A stretch of 64,000 bases of DNA from Octadecabacter antarcticus 307 (GCF_000155675.2 NC_020911.1:1168501-1232500); one strand, 5' to 3'; numbered from the stretch's first letter, positions 18,061 through 26,250 are shown. Numbers and translations: made by a program. Notes: generated by a model from the letters alone, not told the origin.

Positions 18061-18099
18061 AAAAAAAGCGACGAGACCCGGGAGGAGGTAGGTCTCGTC
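18061..18099 (-). terminator. Last CcsR-like hairpin doubling as intrinsic terminator
   Basis: On the minus strand the 9-bp stem GACGAGACC/GGTCTCGTC closes a 12-base loop containing CCTCCTCCC and is followed, after GC, by seven T (plus-strand A run 18061-18067). It should end the DUF1127-array transcript 16 bases before the 3' end of the convergent Lrp gene. Confidence 0.85.
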
Positions 18100-18108
18100 A
18101 CTTTCATG

Positions 18109-18192
18109 TGTGGGCCACATCTCTGGGAGGAGAAAGCAGGCCCGGTCTTATGTGGGCCACATCTCTGGGAGGAGAAAGCGGGCCCGGTCTTA
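18109..18192 (-). repeat. 42-bp tandem duplication within the CcsR-like array
   Basis: Units 18109-18150 and 18151-18192 are identical at 41 of 42 positions; the single difference is an A/G change on the 3' side of the stem (plus-strand GCAGGCCC versus GCGGGCCC). Each unit contains one GGGCC-based hairpin with a CTCCTCCC loop. Confidence 0.95.
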
Positions 18193-18337
18193 GTCGCTAA
18201 TCAAGTGCGGCGGTGTCAGGGAGGAGGAAAGACACCGCCGCGTCTTGATCGCAGCGCCCTTCCCTCGGGAGGAGGAGAGTGGGCGCGATCACGGGGCATC
18301 TTCCGGGAGGAAGAGAAGGCCCCGATTCCGGAATTTC

Positions 18338-18556
18338 TTATGCTTTGACGTAGGCTGCCTCGCGGGCAACAGCTTGTAATGTATGCTGGTTTAAGCCCAG
18401 ATCGTTCAATTCACGCTTGGTCAGTGATTCCAATTCGCGCAAGGTTTCGCGATATGTCTGGTACTGACCAAAGCGGATTGCCAACGTGTTGCGCAGATTG
18501 GCAAAGTGCGAGACGGCTGATGTGCCAAAGATGCGCGTGTCAGATGTGTGTGCCAT
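18338..18556 (-). CDS. DUF1127 protein, CcaF1-like small RNA-binding protein
   Basis: Small basic protein of 72 residues (74 if translation starts at the ATG at 18562). The ATG at 18556 is preferred because AAAGAGA lies at a suitable distance upstream. The C-terminal half is a DUF1127 domain: YRETLRELESLTKRELNDLG followed by LNQHTLQAVAREAAY. In Rhodobacter sphaeroides the DUF1127 gene upstream of CcsR1-4 (RSP_6037, CcaF1) encodes an RNA-binding factor affecting maturation of those sRNAs; here the same order, gene then CCTCCTCCC hairpins, supports an equivalent role. Expression is probably stress-controlled. Confidence 0.85.
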   Translation of the reverse strand: MAHTSDTRIFGTSAVSHFANLRNTLAIRFGQYQTYRETLRELESLTKRELNDLGLNQHTLQAVAREAAYVKA

Positions 18557-18631
18557 GTTCATTCTCTTTCAAGGTTTGACCCTGATTATGGGTCTGCAAA
18601 TCCAGCGCCGTATTGCGCCTTCGAGAACCAT

Positions 18632-18659
18632 AAATAGGGAATTGCTGCACCTGCACAAT
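18632..18659 (-). promoter_or_regulatory. Candidate RpoH-type promoter of the DUF1127/CcsR-like operon
   Basis: Minus-strand ATTGTGC (18653-18659) and CCCTATTT (18632-18639) are 13 bases apart, resembling the heat-shock sigma pattern CTTGAAA with CCCCATNT. Transcription would begin near 18625, leaving a 5' leader of about 65-70 bases. R. sphaeroides CcsR expression depends on RpoHI/RpoHII, which makes the match plausible but it is not strong. Confidence 0.35.
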
Positions 18660-18845
18660 CCCCCGCCGCATCAATGCTGCTATGCAGAATGTGCATGGTT
18701 AACGACTTGAAATTGTTTGGGTTAGCGCGATCAAGGGTTTTGACGCGGGGTAACTCTGCAAAATGCCCAAAACATCGGCGCTGTTGTCTTAACGATAGGC
18801 GGTCTAAGAACGCGGCGATAATGGTGACGAAAAGGCAGTTGGACC

Positions 18846-19946
18846 ATGGCACTTACAAACGAGACGATTTTGGCAGCGCTAAAGACGATCGGTCTGGCCG
18901 ACGGCGGCGATCTGGTGTCGCGCGATATGATTCGCGCGCTCAGCATTGCCGACGACAAGGTGCGCTTTGTCATCGAAGCCCCAGATGCGGCGATGGCCAG
19001 CCAGATGGAACCGATCCGTCAAGCCGCCGAAATGATTGTCGCGAAAATGGATGGCGTGGCCTCGGTGTCTGTGGTGCTGACAGCGCACAGTCCAAACAGC
19101 GGCCCATCCAAGCAGCCGCCACCGCCCGCAGACAAGGCACCGCCAAACCTGACCATTGGTCGCCACCCAACCCCGCAAGCGGGCCCCGAAGGGGTGCCCG
19201 GTGTCGCCCGTATTGTGGCTATTGGCTCCGGTAAGGGTGGCGTTGGTAAATCAACGGTCTCAAGCAACCTTGCGGTGGCACTGGCCAAACAAGGTCGCCG
19301 TGTCGGTCTGCTCGATGCTGATATCTATGGCCCTAGCCAGCCGCGAATGATGGGCGTGAACCAGCGGCCCGCAAGCCCGGACGGCAAAACTATTATTCCG
19401 CTGCGAGCCCACGGTGTAACAATGATGTCGATTGGCCTGATGACCGACCCGGGCAAGGCCATTGTCTGGCGTGGCCCGATGCTTATGGGCGCGTTGCAGC
19501 AGATGTTGACGCAGGTCGAATGGGGTGAACTGGATGTTTTGTTGGTGGATCTGCCCCCCGGTACGGGCGACGTGCAACTGACGCTGTGCCAGAAAACTCA
19601 CCTGACCGGGGCGATTGTTGTGTCCACCCCGCAGGACGTGGCGCTCATTGATGCGCGCAAGGCGATTGATATGTTCAACACGCTCAAGACGCCGATCCTC
19701 GGGTTGGTTGAAAACATGTCCACATATATATGTCCGCAATGCGGCCACGAGGCGCATCTGTTCGGTCACGGCGGCGTTAAGAAAGAGGCTGAAACCATCG
19801 GTGCCCCGTTCCTCTGTTCACTGCCGATTGATCTGGACACGCGGTTGGCAGGCGATACTGGCACGCCGATTGCGGCGGGTGATGGGCCAATAGCGGACGC
19901 CTATGCGACCCTCGCCAAGCGGTTGATCGATGGCGGCTTGGGCTAA
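18846..19946 (+). CDS. apbC: Mrp/ApbC-type iron-sulfur cluster carrier ATPase
   Basis: Cytoplasmic P-loop NTPase of 366 residues that carries and delivers Fe-S clusters. An N-terminal MIP18-like (DUF59) domain covers about residues 1-80, a proline-rich linker (PPPPADKAPP) follows, and the NTPase domain has the deviant Walker A GSGKGGVGKST near residue 130. The cluster-binding CxxC pair is in CPQCGHEAHLFGHGG. The catalytic region DLPPGTGDVQLT is typical. It starts about 290 bases from the divergent DUF1127 gene and is followed 4 bases later by the GNAT gene, suggesting co-transcription. Confidence 0.93.
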   Translation: MALTNETILAALKTIGLADGGDLVSRDMIRALSIADDKVRFVIEAPDAAMASQMEPIRQAAEMIVAKMDGVASVSVVLTAHSPNSGPSKQPPPPADKAPPNLTIGRHPTPQAGPEGVPGVARIVAIGSGKGGVGKSTVSSNLAVALAKQGRRVGLLDADIYGPSQPRMMGVNQRPASPDGKTIIPLRAHGVTMMSIGLMTDPGKAIVWRGPMLMGALQQMLTQVEWGELDVLLVDLPPGTGDVQLTLCQKTHLTGAIVVSTPQDVALIDARKAIDMFNTLKTPILGLVENMSTYICPQCGHEAHLFGHGGVKKEAETIGAPFLCSLPIDLDTRLAGDTGTPIAAGDGPIADAYATLAKRLIDGGLG

Positions 19947-19949
19947 CGT

Positions 19950-20459
19950 TTGCAAATCCGTCCCGCCACCGATGCCGATTGGCCCGCGATCTGGGGTGTC
20001 CTGCGTCCGGTGTTTCGCGCTGGTGAAACCTACGCCATTGATCGCGACATATCCGAAGATGCGGCGCGCGCCCTATGGATGGACGCGCCCGCTGCGACCT
20101 ATATCGCTGAGGATCGTTTTGCTCAGGACTGTTTTGTCCAAGACCGGGCGGTTTTGGGCACCTACTTTATAAAGACCAACCATCAGGGCGGCGGACGCCA
20201 CGTTTGCAACAGTGGTTATGTCACTGCGCGGGCGGCGCAGGGCAGGGGCATCGCCGCCAAGATGTGCGACCACTCGCAACTGGCGGCCCGCGATTTGGGC
20301 TACACCGCGATGCAATTCAATATGGTGCTGGCGTCAAACGCAGGGGCGGTGCGTCTGTGGCAACGGCTGGGCTATGATATTGTTGGCACATTGCCGTTGG
20401 CATTCAATCATCCGATCCTCGGATTGGTTGATGGCCTTGTGATGTGGAAAGCACTGTAG
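19950..20459 (+). CDS. GNAT-family N-acetyltransferase
   Basis: Acetyl-CoA dependent acetyltransferase of 169 residues with unknown acceptor. The start is a TTG at 19950, which gives the classic N-terminus MQIRPATDADWPAIWGVLRP; no ATG is suitably placed. The acetyl-CoA binding motif A appears as YVTARAAQGRGIAAKM (core QGRGIA) and motif B as LGYTAMQFNMVLASNAGAVR with LWQRLGYDIVGTLP. Fold and length are normal for the family. It is four bases downstream of the Mrp stop, probably in the same transcript. Confidence 0.88.
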   Translation: MQIRPATDADWPAIWGVLRPVFRAGETYAIDRDISEDAARALWMDAPAATYIAEDRFAQDCFVQDRAVLGTYFIKTNHQGGGRHVCNSGYVTARAAQGRGIAAKMCDHSQLAARDLGYTAMQFNMVLASNAGAVRLWQRLGYDIVGTLPLAFNHPILGLVDGLVMWKAL

Positions 20460-20629
20460 CAGCTGCGCATTGCGGGAAATCGTGGTACTGGCGCACCAAT
20501 TGCGAATCAAACCCCCTAAATAGACCTGTGATTCGGTAATAAATGGCCGTAATTCAGCCCAACCAGCTGCAACTTGATAACCAAACTGGAGAGAATCCGG
20601 GAAAATATGGAACATTTTTTTCGCACGGA

Positions 20630-20705
20630 TAATTATCCATATGCTGTGGGTTATGGCTCAATAACCACATAATGTGCTGTTCGTCCACAGCGTTGTCCAC
20701 AACCT
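20630..20705. promoter_or_regulatory. Cluster of DnaA-box-like 9-mers
   Basis: TTATCCATA (8 of 9 to TTATCCACA), TCGTCCACA (7 of 9) and TTGTCCACA (8 of 9), plus a reversed ATAACCCACA-like site, occur within 75 bases ahead of the mraZ leader. Chance cannot be excluded. They could bring the cell-wall cluster under DnaA control. Confidence 0.3.
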
Positions 20706-20762
20706 ATTGTATTTCGATGACCCCAGAAACACCATCTAGTACCATGTATTCCCAGAAAATCC

Positions 20763-20791
20763 TTGGCGTAACGTGAATTCCCGTGCATAAA
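20763..20791 (+). promoter_or_regulatory. Candidate sigma-70 promoter for mraZ leader RNA and dcw cluster
   Basis: TTGGCG (20763-20768), a 17-base spacer and CATAAA (20786-20791) form a fair sigma-70 match. Initiation near 20798 would give about 210 nt to the end of the leader terminator. Confidence 0.45.
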
Positions 20792-20797
20792 GGTTGC

Positions 20798-21010
20798 AAG
20801 AAGACGGGCAGACAATACGGGGCACTAAACGACCCCACCAACCGCAAGGTTAGGTTTCATACAGGCACCCATTTTCTTGAACGAAGAGAGCAGGCGCGCG
20901 AGCGAGCAGACATCCCCCCAGGTGGCGCGCGCAGCTGGACTTACCCGGAAACGGGACGAGGGCGGTGGATCAGGCAGTGGCAGCAGTCTGATCCGCCGTT
21001 TTCCGTTTTA
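20798..21010 (+). ncRNA. UpsM-like leader sRNA upstream of mraZ
   Basis: The 590 bases between the GNAT gene and mraZ hold no gene. A promoter-like sequence at 20763-20791 and a strong terminator at 20963-21010 define a transcript of roughly 210 nt that stops about 45 bases before mraZ. In Rhodobacter sphaeroides an abundant RNA of similar size, UpsM, comes from the mraZ 5' UTR by partial termination. An internal GC-rich hairpin with GCGCGC arms (about 20895-20935) is also visible. Identity with UpsM is by position and architecture, not by sequence comparison. Confidence 0.55.
20963..21010 (+). terminator. Intrinsic terminator in the mraZ 5' leader
   Basis: An 11-bp stem, CGGTGGATCAG (20963-20973) with CTGATCCGCCG (20988-20998, one U-G pair), closes a 14-base loop and is followed by TTTTCCGTTTTAAAT. 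Read-through past this point is needed for the entire cell-division cluster, unless another promoter exists after it. Confidence 0.8.
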
Positions 21011-21053
21011 AATCAAGTATTTTCGGGGGACGAGTGGCAGGAGCTGCGGGACA

Positions 21054-21569
21054 GTGGGTCTGAGTTTCAGAGGCGAATTCAACCAAAAGGTTGACGGTAA
21101 GGGACGCATGTCGATCCCCGCTGATTTTCGCGTTGTACTCACCGACGGCGATCCGCGCTGCCCTGAAAATCCACTCCCCCGCATGGTCGTGTTGCACGGT
21201 CCGCACCTGAAAAATTGCCTTCATGCCTACACGATTGAGGCCATGGAAGAGATTGAAGACGGTATCAAAGCCCTGCCGCGCGGCTCTGACGCGCGCAAAC
21301 GCGCGTCGCGGATGATCCTTGGCAAATCGTGGGACACCGAAGTCGACAAAGACGGACGCATCGTCCTGCCCCAACGCCTGCGGCAACAAATCGGGCTGAC
21401 GGGCGAGGCAACAATGGCCGCCATGGGCGATTTCTTTGAAATTTGGAATACAGAGACCTACGCTGAGGCCGAAGCCGCAGAAGCGGCCGCTATGGAAGAA
21501 GAATTTGACGGTGATTTTGACCCGCTGTCCCTGATTGATCCACCGAAAAATCCATCGGGAAGCGTGTGA
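21054..21569 (+). CDS. mraZ: Division/cell-wall cluster transcriptional repressor MraZ
   Basis: DNA-binding protein with two AbrB-like halves that represses the dcw cluster in Escherichia coli. The start is a GTG at 21054 giving MGLSFRGEFNQKVDGKGRMS, with GGAG about 12 bases upstream. The repeated family motif is visible twice: KGRMSIPADFR in the N-terminal half and DGRIVLPQRLRQQIGL in the C-terminal half. At 171 residues it is longer than the E. coli protein owing to an acidic tail. First gene of the cluster, three bases from rsmH. Confidence 0.93.
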   Translation: MGLSFRGEFNQKVDGKGRMSIPADFRVVLTDGDPRCPENPLPRMVVLHGPHLKNCLHAYTIEAMEEIEDGIKALPRGSDARKRASRMILGKSWDTEVDKDGRIVLPQRLRQQIGLTGEATMAAMGDFFEIWNTETYAEAEAAEAAAMEEEFDGDFDPLSLIDPPKNPSGSV

Positions 21570-21572
21570 ACG

Positions 21573-22550
21573 ATGGGGACCACTGATGACACCCCCCCCC
21601 ATATTCCTGTTCTGATTGGGCCACTGATTGCGGCCTGTTCGCCGATCTCTGGCACGTGGTTGGACGCTACATTCGGCGCGGGCGGCTATACGCAGCGTCT
21701 CTTGGCGGCTGGTGCCGACAAGGTGATCGGCGTCGATCGCGATCCGGCAGTATTCAAAATGGCACAATGGGCAGCAGATAATCCTGCAATTACCCTCGTG
21801 GAAGATACATTTTCCAACCTTGACACGATAGCGTCTGACCTAGACGGGATCGTTCTCGATCTCGGCGTATCGTCCATGCAGATCGATCAAGCAGAGCGTG
21901 GGTTTTCATTCATGAGGGACGGTCCGCTCGATATGCGGATGGGACAGGAGGGGCAAAGTGCGGCTGACATTGTCAATGAAGCGGACGAAACCGATCTTGC
22001 TGACATTTTATATATCTATGGGGAAGAACGTGCATCACGCCGTATTGCCCGTAAGATCGTTGAGCAAAGAGATCGTGAACCTATCACAACAACACTCCGT
22101 CTTGCCAAGCTGATCGAGGGTTGTTTGCCGCGATCAAAACAAGGCCAAAGCCATCCTGCGACACGGTCGTTTCAGGCCATTCGGATCGCGGTGAACGACG
22201 AATATGGCCAACTTGCCGAAGGATTGGAAGCTGCTGAACGGGCCTTGAAACCAGGCGGTTACTTGGCCATCGTGACGTTCCATTCAGTTGAGGATCGTAT
22301 GGTTAAACGGTTCTTGCAGCAACGCGGCGGCGGCATGGGCAACGCCAACCGGTATTCTCCTGTGCTTGAGACCGAAAAACCGAGCTTTGAGATCATTACG
22401 AAAAAGGCCAAAGCGGCCGACGAAGATGAAGTTGCACAAAACCCAAGGTCGCGCTCGGCCAAGCTGCGGGTGGCGCGGCGCACGGACGCGCCCGCTGGGG
22501 CGCTAGATCGATCAAAAATCGGCATGCCACAATTGAAAGCCATCCGTTAA
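21573..22550 (+). CDS. rsmH: 16S rRNA (cytosine-1402-N4)-methyltransferase RsmH
   Basis: S-adenosylmethionine-dependent enzyme (formerly MraW) that methylates C1402 in the ribosomal P site. The 325 residues have the usual start [15 protein letters not shown], the cofactor loop [14 protein letters not shown], the acidic tip VDRDP, and the catalytic-region blocks [10 protein letters not shown] and [13 protein letters not shown]. The insertion domain characteristic of this family follows. The last base of its stop is the first base of the ftsL start (TAATG), so the genes are coupled. Confidence 0.95.
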   Translation: MGTTDDTPPHIPVLIGPLIAACSPISGTWLDATFGAGGYTQRLLAAGADKVIGVDRDPAVFKMAQWAADNPAITLVEDTFSNLDTIASDLDGIVLDLGVSSMQIDQAERGFSFMRDGPLDMRMGQEGQSAADIVNEADETDLADILYIYGEERASRRIARKIVEQRDREPITTTLRLAKLIEGCLPRSKQGQSHPATRSFQAIRIAVNDEYGQLAEGLEAAERALKPGGYLAIVTFHSVEDRMVKRFLQQRGGGMGNANRYSPVLETEKPSFEIITKKAKAADEDEVAQNPRSRSAKLRVARRTDAPAGALDRSKIGMPQLKAIR

Positions 22551-22930
22551 TGCGTTCAATATTCTACATAATTTCCGGTTTGATGGTGATCGGCCTTGCG
22601 TATTGGGCCTATCACGAAAACTACGAAACGCAGGCGTCTTTGGGTGATGTGCGCAGTTTGCACCGACAGATCGGGACGGCCTATGAACGGCTAAACATGC
22701 TTGAGGCCGAATGGGCCTATTTGAACCGTCCGGACCGGCTTCGCGACTTGGCCGAATTGAACTTTGACCGTCTTGGGCTGCTGCCCCTGATGCCCGACGC
22801 GTTTGGGCGCATCGATCAGGTCGCCTACCCGACTGACCTCATCTTCGACCTGTCAAATTCCGTCGAAGTGTCCAGCGACAACGCCCCCAAGATCGACTCT
22901 CCCCTTATTGATTCGGAGCTGACCGAATGA
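22550..22930 (+). CDS. ftsL: Cell division protein FtsL
   Basis: Bitopic membrane protein of 126 residues linking the FtsQ/FtsB/FtsL complex to septal synthesis. An N-terminal helix (IFYIISGLMVIGLAYWAY) is followed by a coiled-coil segment (SLGDVRSLHRQIGTAYERLN) and the conserved leucine-zipper end LNRPDRLRDLAELNFDRLGL. Recognition rests on topology and the position between rsmH and ftsI, as FtsL sequences diverge widely. It ends in an ATGA overlap with ftsI. Confidence 0.88.
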   Translation: MRSIFYIISGLMVIGLAYWAYHENYETQASLGDVRSLHRQIGTAYERLNMLEAEWAYLNRPDRLRDLAELNFDRLGLLPLMPDAFGRIDQVAYPTDLIFDLSNSVEVSSDNAPKIDSPLIDSELTE

Positions 22931-24708
22931 TTCGCACCCCACTGCGACCGCTGGCCCGTATCCTGAAAGCCCGCGATCAGGGTCAAAATACCGATGCGAT
23001 TGAAGCGGAAAACGTCCGCCTTCGCCATGAAGACGACCACGACCGCGACCGCAATCGTGCCGAAGGGCGTTTGTTGGTCATGGGCATCGCATTTTTCTGT
23101 GCTTTTTTGGCCATCGGCGCGCGTATGGGCATGCTTGCCGGATCCGTTCCCGAAGAACCAATAGCGCAGGCATCAGGGTCGCCTATTATCGGGCAACGAT
23201 CTGATATTGTTGATAGAAACGGTCGTGTTTTGGCGATGAACCTTGATACGCACAGCCTTTACGCACAAATCCCCGACATGATTGACCCTGCAAAAGCGGC
23301 GCGTGATCTGGCGGAAATTTTCCCTGAACTGGTAGAAGAAGACCTGTTCGCTGATTTCACTGGTGGACGCCGTTTTCTGTGGATCAGGCGCCAAATTTCT
23401 CCAGAACAGATGCAAGCCGTGCATGATATTGGCGATCCTGGCCTGTTATTCGGTCCGCGCGAAATGCGCCTTTATCCGAATGGATCAGTCGCGGCACATA
23501 TCCTAGGCGGGGCCACATACGGGCGCGAAGGTGTGAATTCCGCCGAAGTCATCGGTGTTGCGGGCGTCGAAAAATTCTTCGATGATTTCTTGCGTGATCC
23601 CGCCAACGAAGGCGCACCATTGGAATTGTCAATCGACCTGACCGTGCAGGCGGCTAGCGAACGGGTGTTGCAAGGTGGCATGATGTTGATGTCCGCCAAA
23701 GGCGCGTCGTCGGTGTTGATGGATGTCCACACGGGCGAAATTATCTCAATGGTTTCGCTGCCCGATTTTGATCCCAACGACCGCCCCCGCGTCCTGACGA
23801 GCGGCGACCAGTCCGACAGTGTGTTGTTCAACCGCGCGGTGCAGGGCGTCTATGAACTGGGCAGTGTTTTCAAGATATTCGCAGTGGCGCAAGCGATTGA
23901 GATTGGCCTGATCGAAGCCAGCACAATGATCGACACACAGGGGCCTCTGGCATGGGGCCGTTTTCGCATCCGCGATTTTCACGATTACGGTCCGCAGCTG
24001 AGCGCCGAGGACGTTATAATAGAGTCGTCCAACATTGGCACGGCCCGCATTGCGATGATGATCGGTGCAGATCGCCAGCGCGAATTCCTCGGCTCGCTCG
24101 GCCTACTTGTGCAAACCCCGGTTGAAATGATCGAGGCCCCAACAGGCGATCCATTGCTGCCCGCCAATTGGTCGGAAATTTCCGCCATGACAATATCTTA
24201 CGGTCATGGGCTGTCATCCTCTATTGTCCACCTTGCCACTGCGTATGCCAGTCTGTTGAACGGCGGTTATCGCGTTGAGCCCACAATCGTGCGCCAAGAC
24301 GGGCCGCGACACGGGCCCCGTGTGGTCAGCGAACAGGTATCCACGACAGCCCGCGATATGCTGCGTGCCACTGTCGTTCGCGGCACAGCATCGTTTGGCG
24401 ATGTGCAGGGCTATGAGGTCGGCGGCAAGACCGGAACAGCAGATAAACCGCGCTCCACGGGGGGCTATTATGATGATCGCACCATTGCGACATTCGCGTC
24501 GGTTTTCCCCGCCAACGATCCGCGATACGTGTTGATCGTGACGCTGGACGAACCATCTGTCGAAGCGCTCGGTGAACAGCGTCGCACCGCCGGTTGGACA
24601 GCCGTACCCATCGCTGCCGAAATGATCCGCCGCGTCGCACCGCTTTTGGGCCTGCGTCCAGACGTTGAAACCCTGACCCCAACCGGTGTAACACTTACGT
24701 CGAATTGA
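22927..24708 (+). CDS. ftsI: Septal peptidoglycan transpeptidase FtsI (PBP3)
   Basis: Class B penicillin-binding protein that crosslinks septal peptidoglycan; it acts with FtsW. The 593 residues have a cytoplasmic basic tail, one membrane helix (about 47-70), a dimerisation domain (GQRSDIVDRNGRVLAMNLDT) and the transpeptidase domain. Active-site motifs are present: SVFK (from YELGSVFKIF, SxxK), SSN (ESSNIGTARIA) and KTG (GGKTGTADKP). Overlaps ftsL by four bases. Confidence 0.95.
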   Translation: MIRTPLRPLARILKARDQGQNTDAIEAENVRLRHEDDHDRDRNRAEGRLLVMGIAFFCAFLAIGARMGMLAGSVPEEPIAQASGSPIIGQRSDIVDRNGRVLAMNLDTHSLYAQIPDMIDPAKAARDLAEIFPELVEEDLFADFTGGRRFLWIRRQISPEQMQAVHDIGDPGLLFGPREMRLYPNGSVAAHILGGATYGREGVNSAEVIGVAGVEKFFDDFLRDPANEGAPLELSIDLTVQAASERVLQGGMMLMSAKGASSVLMDVHTGEIISMVSLPDFDPNDRPRVLTSGDQSDSVLFNRAVQGVYELGSVFKIFAVAQAIEIGLIEASTMIDTQGPLAWGRFRIRDFHDYGPQLSAEDVIIESSNIGTARIAMMIGADRQREFLGSLGLLVQTPVEMIEAPTGDPLLPANWSEISAMTISYGHGLSSSIVHLATAYASLLNGGYRVEPTIVRQDGPRHGPRVVSEQVSTTARDMLRATVVRGTASFGDVQGYEVGGKTGTADKPRSTGGYYDDRTIATFASVFPANDPRYVLIVTLDEPSVEALGEQRRTAGWTAVPIAAEMIRRVAPLLGLRPDVETLTPTGVTLTSN

Positions 24709-24738
24709 AGATGGGCTTCTAACCAATCGAGGTCGAAC

Positions 24739-26250
24739 ATGAACCCCCAAGCTGAACACAAAACGTCATCACTGGCCGCCCTTGGACTGCGTGGGCAAGG
24801 TGGGCGCGAAGCGACGATTACCGGCCTGTCCGTTGACAGCCGTGACGTCAAAGTCGGGACATTGTTTTTTGCCCTTCCCGGCACAAAAGTCCACGGTGGT
24901 GACTTTATTCAGTATGCCCTGCGGATGGGCGCCACAGCGATCTTGACGGATGCACAGGGCGCTCAGATTGCAGCCAACGAACTGGCCGAAAGCACTGCCG
25001 CGCTCATCATTGCCGAAGATCCGCGCGGCGCATTGGCGTTGACCGCGTCGTTGTGGTTTGGGGCGCATCCTGAAACGATGATCGCGGTGACGGGGACAAA
25101 CGGCAAAACTTCCGTATCGACGTTTGCGCGCCAAATCTGGATTGAAATGAACCTCGCGGCGGTCAATCTTGGCACGACAGGTGTCGAAGGCGCGTGGACC
25201 CATCCGCTGAAACACACAACGCCTGAACCGATCACACTGCACCGCACCCTCGCGCACGCAAAATCGAACGCCATCACCCACGTCGCGGTGGAGGCGTCAT
25301 CGCATGGGCTGGATCAGCGTCGTCTGGACGGGGTCGTGCTGTCTGCCGCGGGATTCACGAACTTCTCGCATGATCACCTTGATTATCACAAAACGTTTGA
25401 AGCGTATTTTGACGCCAAGATGGGGCTGTTTACACGATTGCTGCCCGAAGACGGCGTCGCGGTGATCAACATTGATGACCCAAAAGGCCCCGAGGTCGTG
25501 CAGATCGCGCAAAACCGCGGGCTGGAAACCATCACCGTTGGCCGCCACCCCGATGCGCGCTTGAAATTGACTGGCCAGCGGTTTGATTCCACGGGCCAAG
25601 AAATTCTGTTTGATTGGCAGCGGGCCAGTCACTCGGCGCGCCTAAAGCTGATTGGCGGGTTTCAGGCGGACAACGTGTTGCTTGCCACTGCTTTGGTCAT
25701 CGCGGCAGGTGGTGACCCGGAAGAAGTGTTCGACACACTGCCTTATTTAACTACTGTTCGGGGCCGCATGCAGCACGCAGCGACGCGGCGCAATGGCGGG
25801 TCGGTTTTCGTTGATTACGCCCACACGCCCGATGCCGTGGCCACCGCGTTGATGGCGATGCGCCCGCATGTGATGGGTAAACTCATCGCAATTGTTGGTG
25901 CGGGGGGCGATCGCGACACAGGCAAACGCCCGCTGATGGGGCAGGCGGCAGCACAAAACGCTGACATGGTGTTCGTGACCGATGATAACCCAAGATCAGA
26001 AGACCCGGCCACCATTCGCGCCGCTGTCATGGTGGGTGCGCTGGAAAACGCCGCTGGAAAAAGTGTGATCGAAGTCGGTGATCGCGCCGAAGCCATTCTG
26101 CGCGGCGTTGATGCCCTCGGCCCCGGTGATGCGTTGCTGATTGCGGGGAAAGGCCACGAAAGCGGACAAATCATCGGTGATGACGTGCTGCCGTTTGACG
26201 ATGTGGAACAGGCAAGCGTCGCAGTTGGCGCGCTGGACGGAGACCTTTAG
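24739..26250 (+). CDS. murE: UDP-MurNAc-tripeptide synthetase MurE
   Basis: Cytoplasmic Mur ligase adding the third amino acid to UDP-MurNAc-L-Ala-D-Glu. The 503 residues show VDSRDVKVGTLFFALPG near the start, the ATP loop TGTNGKTS (about residue 117), NFSHDHLDYH, and the substrate-specifying motif DNPRSEDP, which marks meso-diaminopimelate as the amino acid. A KGHESGQI motif follows. It is immediately followed by murF with no gap between stop and start. Confidence 0.96.
   Translation: MNPQAEHKTSSLAALGLRGQGGREATITGLSVDSRDVKVGTLFFALPGTKVHGGDFIQYALRMGATAILTDAQGAQIAANELAESTAALIIAEDPRGALALTASLWFGAHPETMIAVTGTNGKTSVSTFARQIWIEMNLAAVNLGTTGVEGAWTHPLKHTTPEPITLHRTLAHAKSNAITHVAVEASSHGLDQRRLDGVVLSAAGFTNFSHDHLDYHKTFEAYFDAKMGLFTRLLPEDGVAVINIDDPKGPEVVQIAQNRGLETITVGRHPDARLKLTGQRFDSTGQEILFDWQRASHSARLKLIGGFQADNVLLATALVIAAGGDPEEVFDTLPYLTTVRGRMQHAATRRNGGSVFVDYAHTPDAVATALMAMRPHVMGKLIAIVGAGGDRDTGKRPLMGQAAAQNADMVFVTDDNPRSEDPATIRAAVMVGALENAAGKSVIEVGDRAEAILRGVDALGPGDALLIAGKGHESGQIIGDDVLPFDDVEQASVAVGALDGDL

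Larger units (their letters stand above)
18061..18330 (-). ncRNA. CcsR-like sRNA array: six hairpins with CCTCCTCCC loops
   Basis: Six consecutive stem-loops lie downstream of the DUF1127 gene on the minus strand. Each shows the CCTCCTCCC motif in its loop (as GGGAGGAGG on the plus strand) at 18305 (one mismatch), 18267 (exact), 18219 (exact), 18167 and 18125 (8 of 9), and 18080 (exact). Stems include an 11-bp perfect pair GCGGCGGTGTC/GACACCGCCGC (18207-18241) and GACGAGACC/GGTCTCGTC (18070-18099). This matches the CcsR1-4 locus of Rhodobacter sphaeroides, where CCUCCUCCC-loop RNAs follow a DUF1127 gene and are processed from its mRNA under stress; the role here is inferred from that parallel. 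Confidence 0.85.

Noticed and set aside
18061..18330. CRISPR array
   Set aside because: Repeats are not identical direct repeats with uniform spacers; they are hairpins with a shared loop and no cas genes are near.
18106..18348. 80-codon plus-strand frame with repeated GPHLWEEKAGPVL segments
   Set aside because: Produced by the 42-bp tandem repeat and hairpins of the CcsR-like array; the repeats are explained as RNA structure on the opposite strand.
20630..21053. RNase P RNA gene ahead of mraZ
   Set aside because: The conserved GAGGAAAGTCCGGGC core of RNase P RNA is not present.
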